A stretch of 9,529 bases of DNA from an uncultured Bacillota bacterium (GCA_947383275.1 CANDCW010000085.1:1-9529), one strand, 5' to 3'. Shown: positions 1 to 6,434, counted from the first letter of the stretch. Translations and numbers: made by a program. The notes: generated by a model not told the origin, from the sequence alone.

Positions 1-125
<125 letters not shown>

Positions 126-312
126 ATGGTATCTATACAGCCTTTCAGCTGAATAAATCACTTTACTGAAACTAATAACCTTAGCTTCAAACTTAATTGA
201 CGTTGTCCATTCAAGCTTCTTTCGAAACTTCCTTAAACAACCAATCCTTCTGGTGCTTCGTGTTTGTCACGTTGTTTAATTTACAAGGTGCACGCCGCTT
301 CCCTCAGCAGCG
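126..312 (-). other. rRNA operon leader (transcribed, removed during 16S maturation)
   Basis: This is the stretch between the promoter-proximal transcription start and the mature 16S 5' end. It is clearly more AT-rich than the neighbouring genes and holds no credible coding frame. It contains a boxA-like element near its 5' end, a short CGTG/CACG hairpin (259-271) and a 10-bp palindrome TTCAGCTGAA (144-153). By analogy with other bacteria, part of it should pair with sequence 3' of 16S to form an RNase III processing stem. That partner is outside the window, so pairing cannot be shown here. Confidence 0.75.
271..292 (-). promoter_or_regulatory. boxA-like antitermination element of the rrn leader
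   Basis: On the minus strand this reads TGCACCTTGTAAATTAAACAAC. It resembles the CTTTGAAAA-type boxA elements in Firmicute rRNA leaders, which load the NusB/S10 complex to prevent Rho termination in untranslated rRNA. It begins about 20 nt after the predicted P2 start site, a usual place for boxA. The match is by eye and not exact (TGTAAA instead of TGAAAA). Confidence 0.45.
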
Positions 313-318
313 GGGATT

Positions 319-347
319 ATCATACCACATCGTTTTCGCTTTGTCAA
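319..347 (-). promoter_or_regulatory. rRNA promoter P2 (proximal, sigma-A type)
   Basis: On the minus strand the -35 box is a perfect TTGACA (347-342), followed by a 17-nt spacer and the -10 box TATGAT (324-319). The predicted start is near 312, about 187 nt before mature 16S. Directly upstream (348-380) are phased A-tracts resembling an UP element that contacts RNA polymerase alpha. Perfect -35, optimal spacing, A-tracts and position make this a convincing rrn core promoter. Confidence 0.85.
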
Positions 348-434
348 GTGCTTTTTTTGTTTTTTTCAAAACTTTTTTGCGCTCTCATTCGCCGCTTCGA
401 TGTGTTTTCGCCGCTCTTGCCGGGCGACTTGCAT

Positions 435-463
435 AGATTACCACTGCTTCCCCTATTTGTCAA
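435..463 (-). promoter_or_regulatory. rRNA promoter P1 (distal, sigma-A type)
   Basis: This is a second core promoter with a perfect TTGACA (463-458), a 17-nt spacer and the -10 box TAATCT (440-435); predicted start near 428. Three A7-type tracts lie just upstream (464-505) as an UP-like element. Its -35 lies 116 nt from that of P2 and shares the immediate context CTTGACAAA, so the two look like copies of one promoter cassette, as is common for tandem rrn promoters. The A-rich upstream region overlaps the small reading frame at 482-529. Confidence 0.82.
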
Positions 464-481
464 GCATTTTTTTCGATTTTT

Positions 482-529
482 TTAAAGTTTTTTTCTTGTT
501 TTTGCGGGAGCACAATATCTTTGGTTCAT
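482..529 (-). CDS. 15-codon reading frame coupled to gerAB (small peptide or gene remnant)
   Basis: The ATG at 529-527 overlaps the gerAB stop in an ATGA arrangement. AGGAGG, lying inside the last gerAB codons, sits 8 nt upstream as a near-ideal ribosome binding site. The frame encodes 15 residues (MNQRYCAPAKTRKKL) and ends in TAA at 484-482. It is basic (R4, K10, R12, K13, K14). The start signals are as good as those of real genes in this operon, but the product matches no family I know and the 3' half lies in the A-tracts of rRNA promoter P1. It may be a genuine small peptide, the 5' stub of a fourth operon gene lost when the rrn operon was joined here, or chance, since AGGAGG is also Arg-Arg codons of gerAB. 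Confidence 0.35.
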   Translation of the reverse strand: MNQRYCAPAKTRKKL

Positions 530-1638
530 CTTTGCTTCCTCCTACAAAATATGCCATTTTTCGACTGCCCGCGAAAAATCCTTTCCGCCGGAAGCAACAG
601 AGCGGGAAGCAGAAGCCCCAGAAAAAGATTGCCCGCAGGGACCAGGCTGCGGTTTAATTGCTCCGCCGTTCCCAAGGCGGGAAAGCAGAACAGCGCCCCC
701 GCCGCTGCAAGGGGGACTGCCGCCCAGGCCGTCCAGACCGGCGGCCAGCCAGGCAGAAGCTCCGCCGCCATCGCCCGGACCGCAAAAACCAGGATGCCGC
801 CCATGGTCAGGTCCGCGAAGGTCCACAGGGCGGCGACCACGCTCTCCACGCGCTGGAAAGCACCCTCTACCCCTACGCTTTTGGCCAGGGCAAAGAACGG
901 GTTGTCCAGCCGTGCTGCCAGCCCGGCCCCCAGGTTGCCCAGGATGACGGCCTGCGCCGCCGACAGGAGCAGCGCCCCCCCCAGGCCCCAGAACAGCCAA
1001 TGCCAGTTTTTGCTTTCTCCCTGGTCCCGCACATCACCCATAAGGAACGGGAGGAACAGCCCCCAGCCCATGACGCCGGCAGCGGACAGGGCAGCCCGGA
1101 ACACCGGCTCCCCGCGAGGCAGCCAAAGGGGAACCAGCCGCTCCGGTTCCGCCTGAAACAGGGCCAGGATCAGCACCACTCCGGCGGTGGCCAGCAGGGC
1201 GGCTAAAAATAGCTGCCCTGCCCGGGCAAAAGCGGCCAGCTTTCCCCGGCCGATCCCCAGCAGGACCAGGGCCACGGCCAGCAGGAAGAACCACAGCGCG
1301 CCGTCCCGCTCCCCGGAATTTAGAAGCCGTTGGGCGCATAGCCGCAGCCGCAGCGTCAGCAGAAACATCGCCCATACTATATATAGTAAGAGTACCGCTC
1401 CGCCAAACCACCTTCCCGCGACCTTTGTAATGCTCCCGGCCAGCCCTCCGCCGCCCGCCAGGGAGCCCATCAGCCATCCTGCCGCCAGCACCACCGGCGC
1501 AGCCAGCACAACGGCCAGCCACGCACCTCTTCCCGCGCCGGGCAGCAGCACTGCCGGCAGCAGCTCCGCAGCGGGAGCCATTACCCCGGCCCACAGCAGC
1601 ACCATCAGCTGGGTACGCGAGATTTTTTCATCCTTCAT
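526..1638 (-). CDS. gerAB: GerAB-type spore germinant receptor subunit B (permease-like)
   Basis: This 370-residue integral membrane protein belongs to the GerAB endospore permease family (amino-acid/polyamine transporter fold). It acts in the spore inner membrane as the likely germinant-binding subunit alongside GerAA and GerAC. About ten hydrophobic segments span residues 9-350. The N-terminus carries the family-type opening ISRTQLMVLL (6-15), and residues 260-290 carry the typical AFQRVESVVAALWTF stretch before a late membrane segment. Length is normal for the family (~365). The start at 1638 is chosen over an in-frame upstream ATG at 1764 because AAGGAGG lies just before it and homology begins there; the upstream extension would run into gerAC. 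A 41-nt gap separates it from gerAC. The basic tail (CRRKQR) includes the ribosome binding site of the next small frame. The germinant cannot be predicted from sequence. Confidence 0.9.
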   Translation of the reverse strand: MKDEKISRTQLMVLLWAGVMAPAAELLPAVLLPGAGRGAWLAVVLAAPVVLAAGWLMGSLAGGGGLAGSITKVAGRWFGGAVLLLYIVWAMFLLTLRLRLCAQRLLNSGERDGALWFFLLAVALVLLGIGRGKLAAFARAGQLFLAALLATAGVVLILALFQAEPERLVPLWLPRGEPVFRAALSAAGVMGWGLFLPFLMGDVRDQGESKNWHWLFWGLGGALLLSAAQAVILGNLGAGLAARLDNPFFALAKSVGVEGAFQRVESVVAALWTFADLTMGGILVFAVRAMAAELLPGWPPVWTAWAAVPLAAAGALFCFPALGTAEQLNRSLVPAGNLFLGLLLPALLLPAERIFRGQSKNGIFCRRKQR

Positions 1639-1679
1639 CAAGGCCTCCTTTTGTTCCTTTTCCGAAACAGGATCAGTCT

Positions 1680-2759
1680 TTATTTGTTGAGGACGACCGC
1701 AACCTCGACCTCTGTGGGCAAAGCCGAAAACAGCATGGGCCACTCCTCTTGAATGCCCTGCCACTGGGCCGGGCAGGACACGGCCCCCTTCACGCCCAGG
1801 CCGGCGCAGTCCGCCCGCAGGCGTTTGAGCAATGCCAGCGCCGCCTCTATGCGGGACCGCTCCCGCCTGGCCAGCTGAACCGGGATCTGTGCCGCCTCTC
1901 CGGCCGTCGGGCTGCTTTCATACTCAGATAGGCGCGCCTCCACCGTACAAACCAGCTTCAGCCTGGAGGGGGCATCCCCTTGGAACTCCAGCCGGCTTTG
2001 GGTGCGGGCGGAGGTGATCCTGACCGACACCCTCTGGCTGGGCAGCTCCGCCTCCAAGACGCCGCGGGAACTGCCGCCTGCCAGCAGCTCCAGCCCCCTG
2101 GCCGCCTCCCCTTCCAGGAAACCAACCAGGGCGTCCCCTTTCAAAATCCCATACCCCCGCTCCGCAAGGACGGCGGACTCATCTCCGACAGGGGAGAGGA
2201 CCGGGACATAGGCGGAGCCCAGCTCCAGCAAATCGGCATACACCTCCCCGGCCGTGCGAGTGAGGGAGGCAATACCCATCTTGCTGTCCGCCTGGAGGGT
2301 CTCCAGCCGGCTGTCTACCCCCTCGTCGCCCCCGGCAGACAGGGCGTCCCGGGCAGAAGCCCCCCGGACCAGCCACAGCTGGGCCCCCAGACCCAGCTCC
2401 GTATCCCGAGCGAAGTAGTCCAACACCGGGCGGATTCCCCGCTCTGCCAGCGCCTCCCCCAACAGCAGCTGGTCCACATAGCCGAAAAAGACATAGCTGT
2501 CGCTCTGTCCCTGCATGGCCAGGCAGGCCCCGCTGAGGGACTCCCGGTCTGCCGCCAGGGTCAGGGCTGGCTCCCCTTCGGCTTGGATGCCCTTGGCCCG
2601 GGGGCCGGTGGAGCCGGTGACCGCTACCCCCTCGGGCGAGGCGTCGATGCCCATGGTACGCAGCAGGGCCATATCCCCCATTTCCCGGGCTGTGGGCAGT
2701 CCGTTGCAGCCGGTTAGGACCAGGCAGGCTGTCAGTAGGGGCAGCAGCCGGTTTTTCAT
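1680..2759 (-). CDS. gerAC: GerAC-type spore germinant receptor lipoprotein
   Basis: This 359-residue lipoprotein is the C subunit of a Ger receptor. It has a lipoprotein signal peptide: MKNR, a hydrophobic core, and lipobox LTGC with Cys18 as the lipidated residue. In the family, prelipoprotein diacylglyceryl transferase anchors the mature protein on the outer face of the spore inner membrane, where it is needed for receptor function. The C-terminal half has the Spore_GerAC pattern: a Leu/Arg-rich helix with DCAGLGVKG (about 320-328), then QWQGIQEEW and alternating valines (EVEVAVV) before the stop. The start ATG overlaps the gerAA stop (ATGA) and is preceded by AGGAGG, indicating translational coupling. 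Length is close to the family's usual 370-400. The longer in-frame start at 2996 lies inside gerAA and is rejected. Confidence 0.9.
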   Translation of the reverse strand: MKNRLLPLLTACLVLTGCNGLPTAREMGDMALLRTMGIDASPEGVAVTGSTGPRAKGIQAEGEPALTLAADRESLSGACLAMQGQSDSYVFFGYVDQLLLGEALAERGIRPVLDYFARDTELGLGAQLWLVRGASARDALSAGGDEGVDSRLETLQADSKMGIASLTRTAGEVYADLLELGSAYVPVLSPVGDESAVLAERGYGILKGDALVGFLEGEAARGLELLAGGSSRGVLEAELPSQRVSVRITSARTQSRLEFQGDAPSRLKLVCTVEARLSEYESSPTAGEAAQIPVQLARRERSRIEAALALLKRLRADCAGLGVKGAVSCPAQWQGIQEEWPMLFSALPTEVEVAVVLNK

Positions 2760-4264
2760 CGCTGGTTCCTCCTGTTTCGGGTTTTCATGGGGCCGTCCCG
2801 CCACTTCATGGCGGGCAGAGGCAGACGGAGCAAACTGGGGTGGCCCCGGGGAACCCTGGTCCCGGTAGTAAAGGGAGCCAGGTAGGGCGCCCCAAAGGAC
2901 TCCAGCCCCGCCAAATGGTAAATCAGGGCGGCGCAGCCCAGGGCAAGCCCGGTGAGGCCGCCCAAGCTGGCCAGAATTGCCAGCAGGAACCGCCATAAGC
3001 GCAGGGCGTTCCCAAAGTCCTGCGAGGGCTGTGTGTACCCGGCCACCCCGGCAATGGCCACCGCAATGAGGACGGCAGGGGAGACAATATGGGCGTCTAC
3101 CGCCGCGTTGCCCACCACCAGCCCGCCCAGGATCGAGACGGTGGCCCCAATGGGCCCGGGAAGCCGGAGGCCCGCCTCCTGGATGACCTCAAAGGCCAGC
3201 AGCATAATCAGCACCTCAAAGATGGTGGAAAAGGGGACCTCCTGCTTGGCGGCCACAATGGACAGGGCCAGTTTTGGGGGGATGGCCTCGGGATGAAAGG
3301 TGACCAGGGCGATATAGAGCCCCGGCACCAGCAGGGTGATCAGAGCGCACAGCCACCGGATGACGCTGAGGGCGGAAGCCACCAGCCAGTGGTAGGCCCG
3401 GTCCTGGCCGGTTTTAAAGAACTGGTCGATGGTGCCGGGGAGGAGCCAGCCCAGCGGGATGCCGTCGGCAAACATCCCCACCCGGCCCTCCAGAAGACCC
3501 TGGCAGAAGCGGTCAGGCCGCTGGGTGTAGGGCATGAGGGGGAAGGGGGACCTGGCCGCGTCCACCAGGTACTCCTCCAGGCTGCCCGCCGCCTCCACGC
3601 CGTCAATGTCAATCTCGTCCAGCCGCCCCTCCAGCAGAGCCACCGTGTCCGGGTCGGCAATACCGTCAATCCAAAGCACGTCCACCGGGGTAAGGGACTG
3701 CCGCCCCACAATGTGCTCGCTGATCTTCAGCTCCGGCGCCCGCATCCGCCGGCGCACCAGGGAGGTGTTGGTCCGCAGGCTCTCCACAAAGGAGTCCCGG
3801 GCCCCCTTCAGGGCGGGCTCGTTTTCCGGCTCGCCCACGGAGCGCTTCTCCTCAGTGGCCACAGGAAAGACCAGACAGTCGTCCCGTCCCTCCAGAAACA
3901 GGGCGCAGCTGCCGTCGATCAGGCCAAAAACCACCGGGTCGGGCTCAGTTTCCCGCTTGCACCCGTGGGCATAGAGTGCCCCCCGCTCCATCAAGTCGAA
4001 GAGCTGCCCCTCCGGGGCCGACGCCAGCATAGGGTCTTGGGCCAGGGGGCGCAGCACATAGTCGTTCAGCCGCTCCGACCGGGCCTGTCCGTCAATGTAG
4101 CAGACGGTTGCCTTGCGCCGGCTGTCCCCGTGGAGGTAGATCTCCCGCTTGCGGAAATCCGCGCAGCCGCTGAACACCTCCTCCAGCCGGGCCAGGGAGA
4201 GGGGGCCGGGAATACGGGGCTCCCTCCTGGGATGGGGCGCGTTGGCCTTATTTTGTTTGGACAT
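2756..4264 (-). CDS. gerAA: GerAA-type spore germinant receptor subunit A
   Basis: This 502-residue GerA-family protein is the A subunit of a nutrient germinant receptor in the spore inner membrane. A large hydrophilic N-terminal region (1-300) holds the family signatures ARDSFVESLRTNTSLVRRRM (155-174), DVLWIDGIADP (195-205), RLDEIDIDG (214-222) and PYTQRPDRFCQGLLEGRVGMF (245-265). The membrane domain follows: VPGLYIALVTFHPEAIP (313-329), VPFSTIFEVLIMLLAFEVIQEAGLRLP (343-369) and GPIGATVSILGGLVVGNAAV (370-389). It closes with the typical SFGAPYLAPF (456-465). Some studies report that GerA-type receptors form ligand-gated channels. The start at 4264 has AAAGGAGGG 7 nt upstream. It is the first gene of gerAA-gerAC-gerAB, with its own candidate sigma-G promoter, and lies 53 nt after the eetB-like gene. 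No lesion is visible. Confidence 0.94.
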   Translation of the reverse strand: MSKQNKANAPHPRREPRIPGPLSLARLEEVFSGCADFRKREIYLHGDSRRKATVCYIDGQARSERLNDYVLRPLAQDPMLASAPEGQLFDLMERGALYAHGCKRETEPDPVVFGLIDGSCALFLEGRDDCLVFPVATEEKRSVGEPENEPALKGARDSFVESLRTNTSLVRRRMRAPELKISEHIVGRQSLTPVDVLWIDGIADPDTVALLEGRLDEIDIDGVEAAGSLEEYLVDAARSPFPLMPYTQRPDRFCQGLLEGRVGMFADGIPLGWLLPGTIDQFFKTGQDRAYHWLVASALSVIRWLCALITLLVPGLYIALVTFHPEAIPPKLALSIVAAKQEVPFSTIFEVLIMLLAFEVIQEAGLRLPGPIGATVSILGGLVVGNAAVDAHIVSPAVLIAVAIAGVAGYTQPSQDFGNALRLWRFLLAILASLGGLTGLALGCAALIYHLAGLESFGAPYLAPFTTGTRVPRGHPSLLRLPLPAMKWRDGPMKTRNRRNQR

Positions 4265-4271
4265 GAAAACG

Positions 4272-4304
4272 CCCTCCTTTCCGCTTAGTGTGCCAAAAGG
4301 AGGG
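4272..4304 (-). promoter_or_regulatory. Inverted repeat covering the gerAA ribosome binding site
   Basis: A perfect 9-bp inverted repeat: CCCTCCTTT (minus strand 4304-4296), a 15-nt loop, and AAAGGAGGG (4280-4272). The downstream arm is the gerAA Shine-Dalgarno. The upstream arm has the same core as the 16S anti-Shine-Dalgarno (CCTCCTTT). On an RNA coming from upstream, the hairpin would block ribosome binding to gerAA. There is no good T-run after it (only CGTTTTC), so it is a weak candidate terminator. Confidence 0.6.
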
Positions 4305-4315
4305 AGGCATTATTC
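4286..4315 (-). promoter_or_regulatory. Candidate sigma-G (forespore) promoter of the gerA operon
   Basis: On the minus strand the -35 is GAATA (4315-4311), which fits the B. subtilis sigma-G consensus GHATR exactly. After an 18-nt spacer the -10 is CACACTA (4292-4286), one base off CATNHTA. The predicted start, near 4280, falls at the 5' edge of the Shine-Dalgarno arm, giving a leader of about 16 nt that lacks the sequestering arm. Sigma-G control is the rule for ger operons, which supports the call. The consensus is from Bacillus and the match was found by eye. Confidence 0.5.
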
Positions 4316-4317
4316 GG

Positions 4318-4830
4318 TTATTTTTGAACTTTTTTCAGCTGCCGGATCAGCCCCTGGGCAGCCACCCCGGTGAACAGCCCTGCAAGGACGGCGGCAATGA
4401 CCAGATAGGGGAGGTAGGCAAGCACCGCCCAGGTGCGCATGACGGCGGCGGCGGCCAGAAGCTGGCCCAGATTGTGAAAAACGGCGGCGGCCGGGCTGGC
4501 CAGCCAAATCTGCTGTTCGGTGAGCAGCCTGCCCAGCAGACACAGCACGCACCAGCTGAGCAGCCCCCCAGCGGCGCTGTAAATCAGGGTCATCGGCTGT
4601 CCGGAGAACACCGCCCCCAAAAACACCCGCCCGGACAGCACCAGCAGCCCGTCCCCCGGCCCCATGGCGAACACAGCGTACACCGTAATAATATTAGCCA
4701 ACCCCAGCTTGATCCCGGGTATGGCGCTTAGCTCCGGGAGCTGGGCCTCCACCATAAAAATCGTCAGGGCGATGGCCGTGAGCAGGGCCAGCCGGGTGAT
4801 CCGCCCCGCCCCCTTACCCGGCCCCGCCAT
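4318..4830 (-). CDS. Gx-type / heptaprenyl diphosphate synthase component I family membrane protein (EetB-like)
   Basis: This 170-residue, very hydrophobic protein has about five membrane segments. The family (Pfam Hpre_diP_synt_I, 'Gx transporter') resembles ECF substrate-binding components. The motif IPGIKLGLANIITVYAVF (37-54) is diagnostic. In flavin-based extracellular electron transfer loci of Listeria and lactobacilli, the equivalent protein is called EetB; its biochemical role is unsettled, and the 'component I' name dates from an older link to isoprenoid synthesis. The start at 4830 is preferred over 4851 because GGAGGAG lies 7 nt upstream of it; this gives a 17-nt overlap with the NusG-II gene. 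It is the last gene of the rqcP-apbE-eetA-eetB block. No terminator is evident between it and gerAA. Confidence 0.82.
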   Translation of the reverse strand: MAGPGKGAGRITRLALLTAIALTIFMVEAQLPELSAIPGIKLGLANIITVYAVFAMGPGDGLLVLSGRVFLGAVFSGQPMTLIYSAAGGLLSWCVLCLLGRLLTEQQIWLASPAAAVFHNLGQLLAAAAVMRTWAVLAYLPYLVIAAVLAGLFTGVAAQGLIRQLKKVQK

Positions 4831-5179
4831 CGAATGCTCCTCCGCCCACAATTTCGATCATCAGCCTGTGGGGCAGGCAGACAATGGGCACCGTTCCATC
4901 GGAAATCCAGCCCTGCCTGACACAAATCTGGTCGGGGCAGTCGGCCTCCGAGATGCAAATGCGCCCCCTCTCCACCGTGACCGTGTTGCTCCCGCTGCCG
5001 TCCTCCAGGGCAAAGGACCGAGGCCGGTCCACCTGATCCAAGCCGATCTCCTCCAGCAGGACGCCGTCTCGAGTGATGCGGGCTATAGGGGAGGGGGCTT
5101 CCCCCCTCTGAAACAAAATCCAGCCCGCCGAGGCGGCCACTGCCGCAGCAAGCAGGAATACGATCACCTTGGTCCTCAT
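4814..5179 (-). CDS. NusG domain II-containing membrane-anchored protein (EetA-like)
   Basis: A 121-residue protein with one N-terminal membrane anchor (about 4-22) and a small extracytoplasmic domain of the NusG domain II family (PF07009). Despite the name it is not the transcription factor NusG. The diagnostic stretch is ICISEADCPDQICVRQG (74-90), then IVCLPHRLMIEI (99-110), with cysteines at 75, 81, 86 and 101 that could form disulfides or bind a ligand outside the cell. The family pairs with Gx/EetB proteins and ApbE; in Listeria-type flavin electron transfer loci it is called EetA. Its molecular function is not established. The ATG overlaps the apbE stop (ATGA), so it is probably translationally coupled. 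The C-terminal tail is Gly-rich. Confidence 0.85.
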   Translation of the reverse strand: MRTKVIVFLLAAAVAASAGWILFQRGEAPSPIARITRDGVLLEEIGLDQVDRPRSFALEDGSGSNTVTVERGRICISEADCPDQICVRQGWISDGTVPIVCLPHRLMIEIVGGGAFDGGAG

Positions 5180-6195
5180 TTCAGCACGGCCACCTCCCGG
5201 TCCTCATACCCCTCCGCCAGGGAGAAGCTCCCCTCCAGCCCGGCGGTACGGTAAATTTCCCCCTCCTCCGTCACAAAGACGGCCTCAAACTCCAGCTCGG
5301 GGTGGTCCCGCCAAAACTGGGCCCCGTCCTCCAAACCCATAACGAACAGGGCGGTGGACAGCCCGTCGCAGGTGAGGGCAGAGGGGGACACCACTGTCAC
5401 CGAGGCCAGGCCGGACCGGGCGGGGGCAGCGGTGTCCGGGTCCAGGATGTGCCAGTAGGTAACGCCGTCCTCTTCAAAGTACCGCTGATACCCCCCGGAG
5501 GTACCCATGGCCATGTCCGCCAGCTCCACCACGGCGAAATAGCCCTCTCCCTCCGGGTCCCGGACGCCAATGCGCCAGGGGGAGCCGTCGGGCTTTGCGC
5601 CCACCGCCACGATGGTGCTCTGGCCCAGGTCCAGCAGGGCGGAGGTGAGGCCGATCTGTCCCGCCAGCACATTCCCCACATATCCCTTGGCCACAGCGCC
5701 CAAGTCAATCTCCATTCCGGCGGGGAGGGTCACCGTATCTCCCTCCAGCGTTATAGCTGTATAGTCAATCTTCCCCGCCAGCTCCTCCAGCTCGGCAGGG
5801 GAGGGAACCCGGTGTTCTTCTCCGCTAAAGCCCCATGCTTTCACAGCGGGGTAGGCGGTAATGTCCAGCGCTCCGCTGGTAACCTGGCACAGCTCCAGCG
5901 CCCGCTCCAGCAGCTTGGAGCTCCCTTCCAGCTCCACCGGCTGGCCATTCGCCTTGTTTACCCTGTCCACATCGCTGCCCTCCCGGGTGGCGGACAGCAC
6001 GGCTTCATAGTCGCTGAGTATCATGCCTATAATACTGCGGGCGATGGAGCACTTCTCCCGATCCCCATAGAGGGTAAAACTCATCACCGTATCCATAGCG
6101 AAGGAGGTAAACTCCACCCGCTCCGGCGGTTTTTCGCAGCCGGACAGGACCAAAAGTCCCAGGGCCAACAGGGCGGCAAACATCCGCTTTCTCAT
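5176..6195 (-). CDS. apbE: FAD:protein FMN transferase, ApbE family lipoprotein
   Basis: 339 residues, the usual family length. ApbE transfers FMN from FAD onto a Thr/Ser of extracytoplasmic flavoproteins (RnfG/RnfD, NqrB/NqrC, FMN-binding-domain proteins) in a Mg-dependent reaction. The N-terminus is a lipoprotein signal, MRKR plus a hydrophobic core and lipobox LSGC (Cys20). Motifs in order: FAMDTVMSF (32-40), GALDITAYPAVKAWGF (108-123), IDLGAVAKGYVGN (163-175), PWRIGVRDP (206-214), GTSGGYQRYF (231-240), HILDP (249-253) and CDGLST (276-281), whose Asp277 and Thr281 match the Mg-binding positions. Small departures from consensus (GQST where GGNI is common; DTAAP for DxxTGxP) are not obviously inactivating. 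The start overlaps the rqcP stop (ATGA) with GGGAGA upstream. No FMN-accepting protein is encoded in the window. Confidence 0.93.
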   Translation of the reverse strand: MRKRMFAALLALGLLVLSGCEKPPERVEFTSFAMDTVMSFTLYGDREKCSIARSIIGMILSDYEAVLSATREGSDVDRVNKANGQPVELEGSSKLLERALELCQVTSGALDITAYPAVKAWGFSGEEHRVPSPAELEELAGKIDYTAITLEGDTVTLPAGMEIDLGAVAKGYVGNVLAGQIGLTSALLDLGQSTIVAVGAKPDGSPWRIGVRDPEGEGYFAVVELADMAMGTSGGYQRYFEEDGVTYWHILDPDTAAPARSGLASVTVVSPSALTCDGLSTALFVMGLEDGAQFWRDHPELEFEAVFVTEEGEIYRTAGLEGSFSLAEGYEDREVAVLK

Positions 6196-6434
6196 AAAAT
6201 CTCCCGGTACATGGCGGCGGCGTCCGCCTTGCCCACGTTGTCGGCCACCACCAGTACCTCCACCTTTACGGTGCTGGCCCCGAATTTCAGCTCCAGCTTG
6301 TCTCCCACCTTCACGTCATAGCCGGCCTTCACGGTCCGGCCGTTAACGGATACCCGCTCGTTGTCGCAGGCCTCGTTGGCCACGGTGCGGCGCTTAATGA
6401 GCCGGGATACTTTCAGCCATTTATCCAGTCGCAT
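6192..6434 (-). CDS. rqcP: RqcP (YabO/Hsp15 family) S4-domain ribosome-associated protein
   Basis: This 80-residue protein is essentially one S4 RNA-binding domain. The opening MRLDKWLKVSRLIKRRTVAN is nearly identical to B. subtilis YabO/RqcP, followed by RVSVNGRTVKAGYDVKVGD (28-46), the usual S4 loop. In B. subtilis, RqcP works with RqcH on obstructed 50S subunits in ribosome-associated quality control, helping RqcH add C-terminal alanine tails to stalled chains. It lies in the conserved spoVB-mazG-hup-rqcP neighbourhood. GGAGG lies 5 nt before the ATG. The stop overlaps the start of apbE (ATGA), so the two are likely translationally coupled. A terminator hairpin lies 20 nt upstream. Confidence 0.94.
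   Translation of the reverse strand: MRLDKWLKVSRLIKRRTVANEACDNERVSVNGRTVKAGYDVKVGDKLELKFGASTVKVEVLVVADNVGKADAAAMYREIL

Noticed and set aside
132..160. A third rrn promoter close to 16S (TATAGA at 137-132)
   Set aside because: No -35-like hexamer at suitable spacing, and it would start transcription almost at the mature 16S end.
182..209. TGGACA-containing promoter in the rrn leader
   Set aside because: The sequence 16-18 nt downstream (AGCTAA/AAGCTA) is not a -10 box.
1639..1764. Upstream in-frame extension of gerAB to 1764
   Set aside because: It would overlap the end of gerAC and adds residues unlike the family. The ATG at 1638 has AAGGAGG directly upstream.
3089..4288. A 399-codon open frame on the plus strand opposite gerAA
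   Set aside because: The product is Gly/Gln/His-rich with no recognisable domain, lies exactly antisense to a clear GerAA protein, and has no ribosome binding site. Long antisense frames are expected in GC-rich genes. The plus-strand frames over gerAC (1980-2717), apbE (5302-6321), mazG (7340-8116) and spoVB (8305-8880) are rejected for the same reason.
4831..4851. Upstream ATG at 4851 for the Gx-type gene
   Set aside because: It adds seven residues and has no good ribosome binding site, whereas GGAGGAG sits 7 nt before the ATG at 4830.
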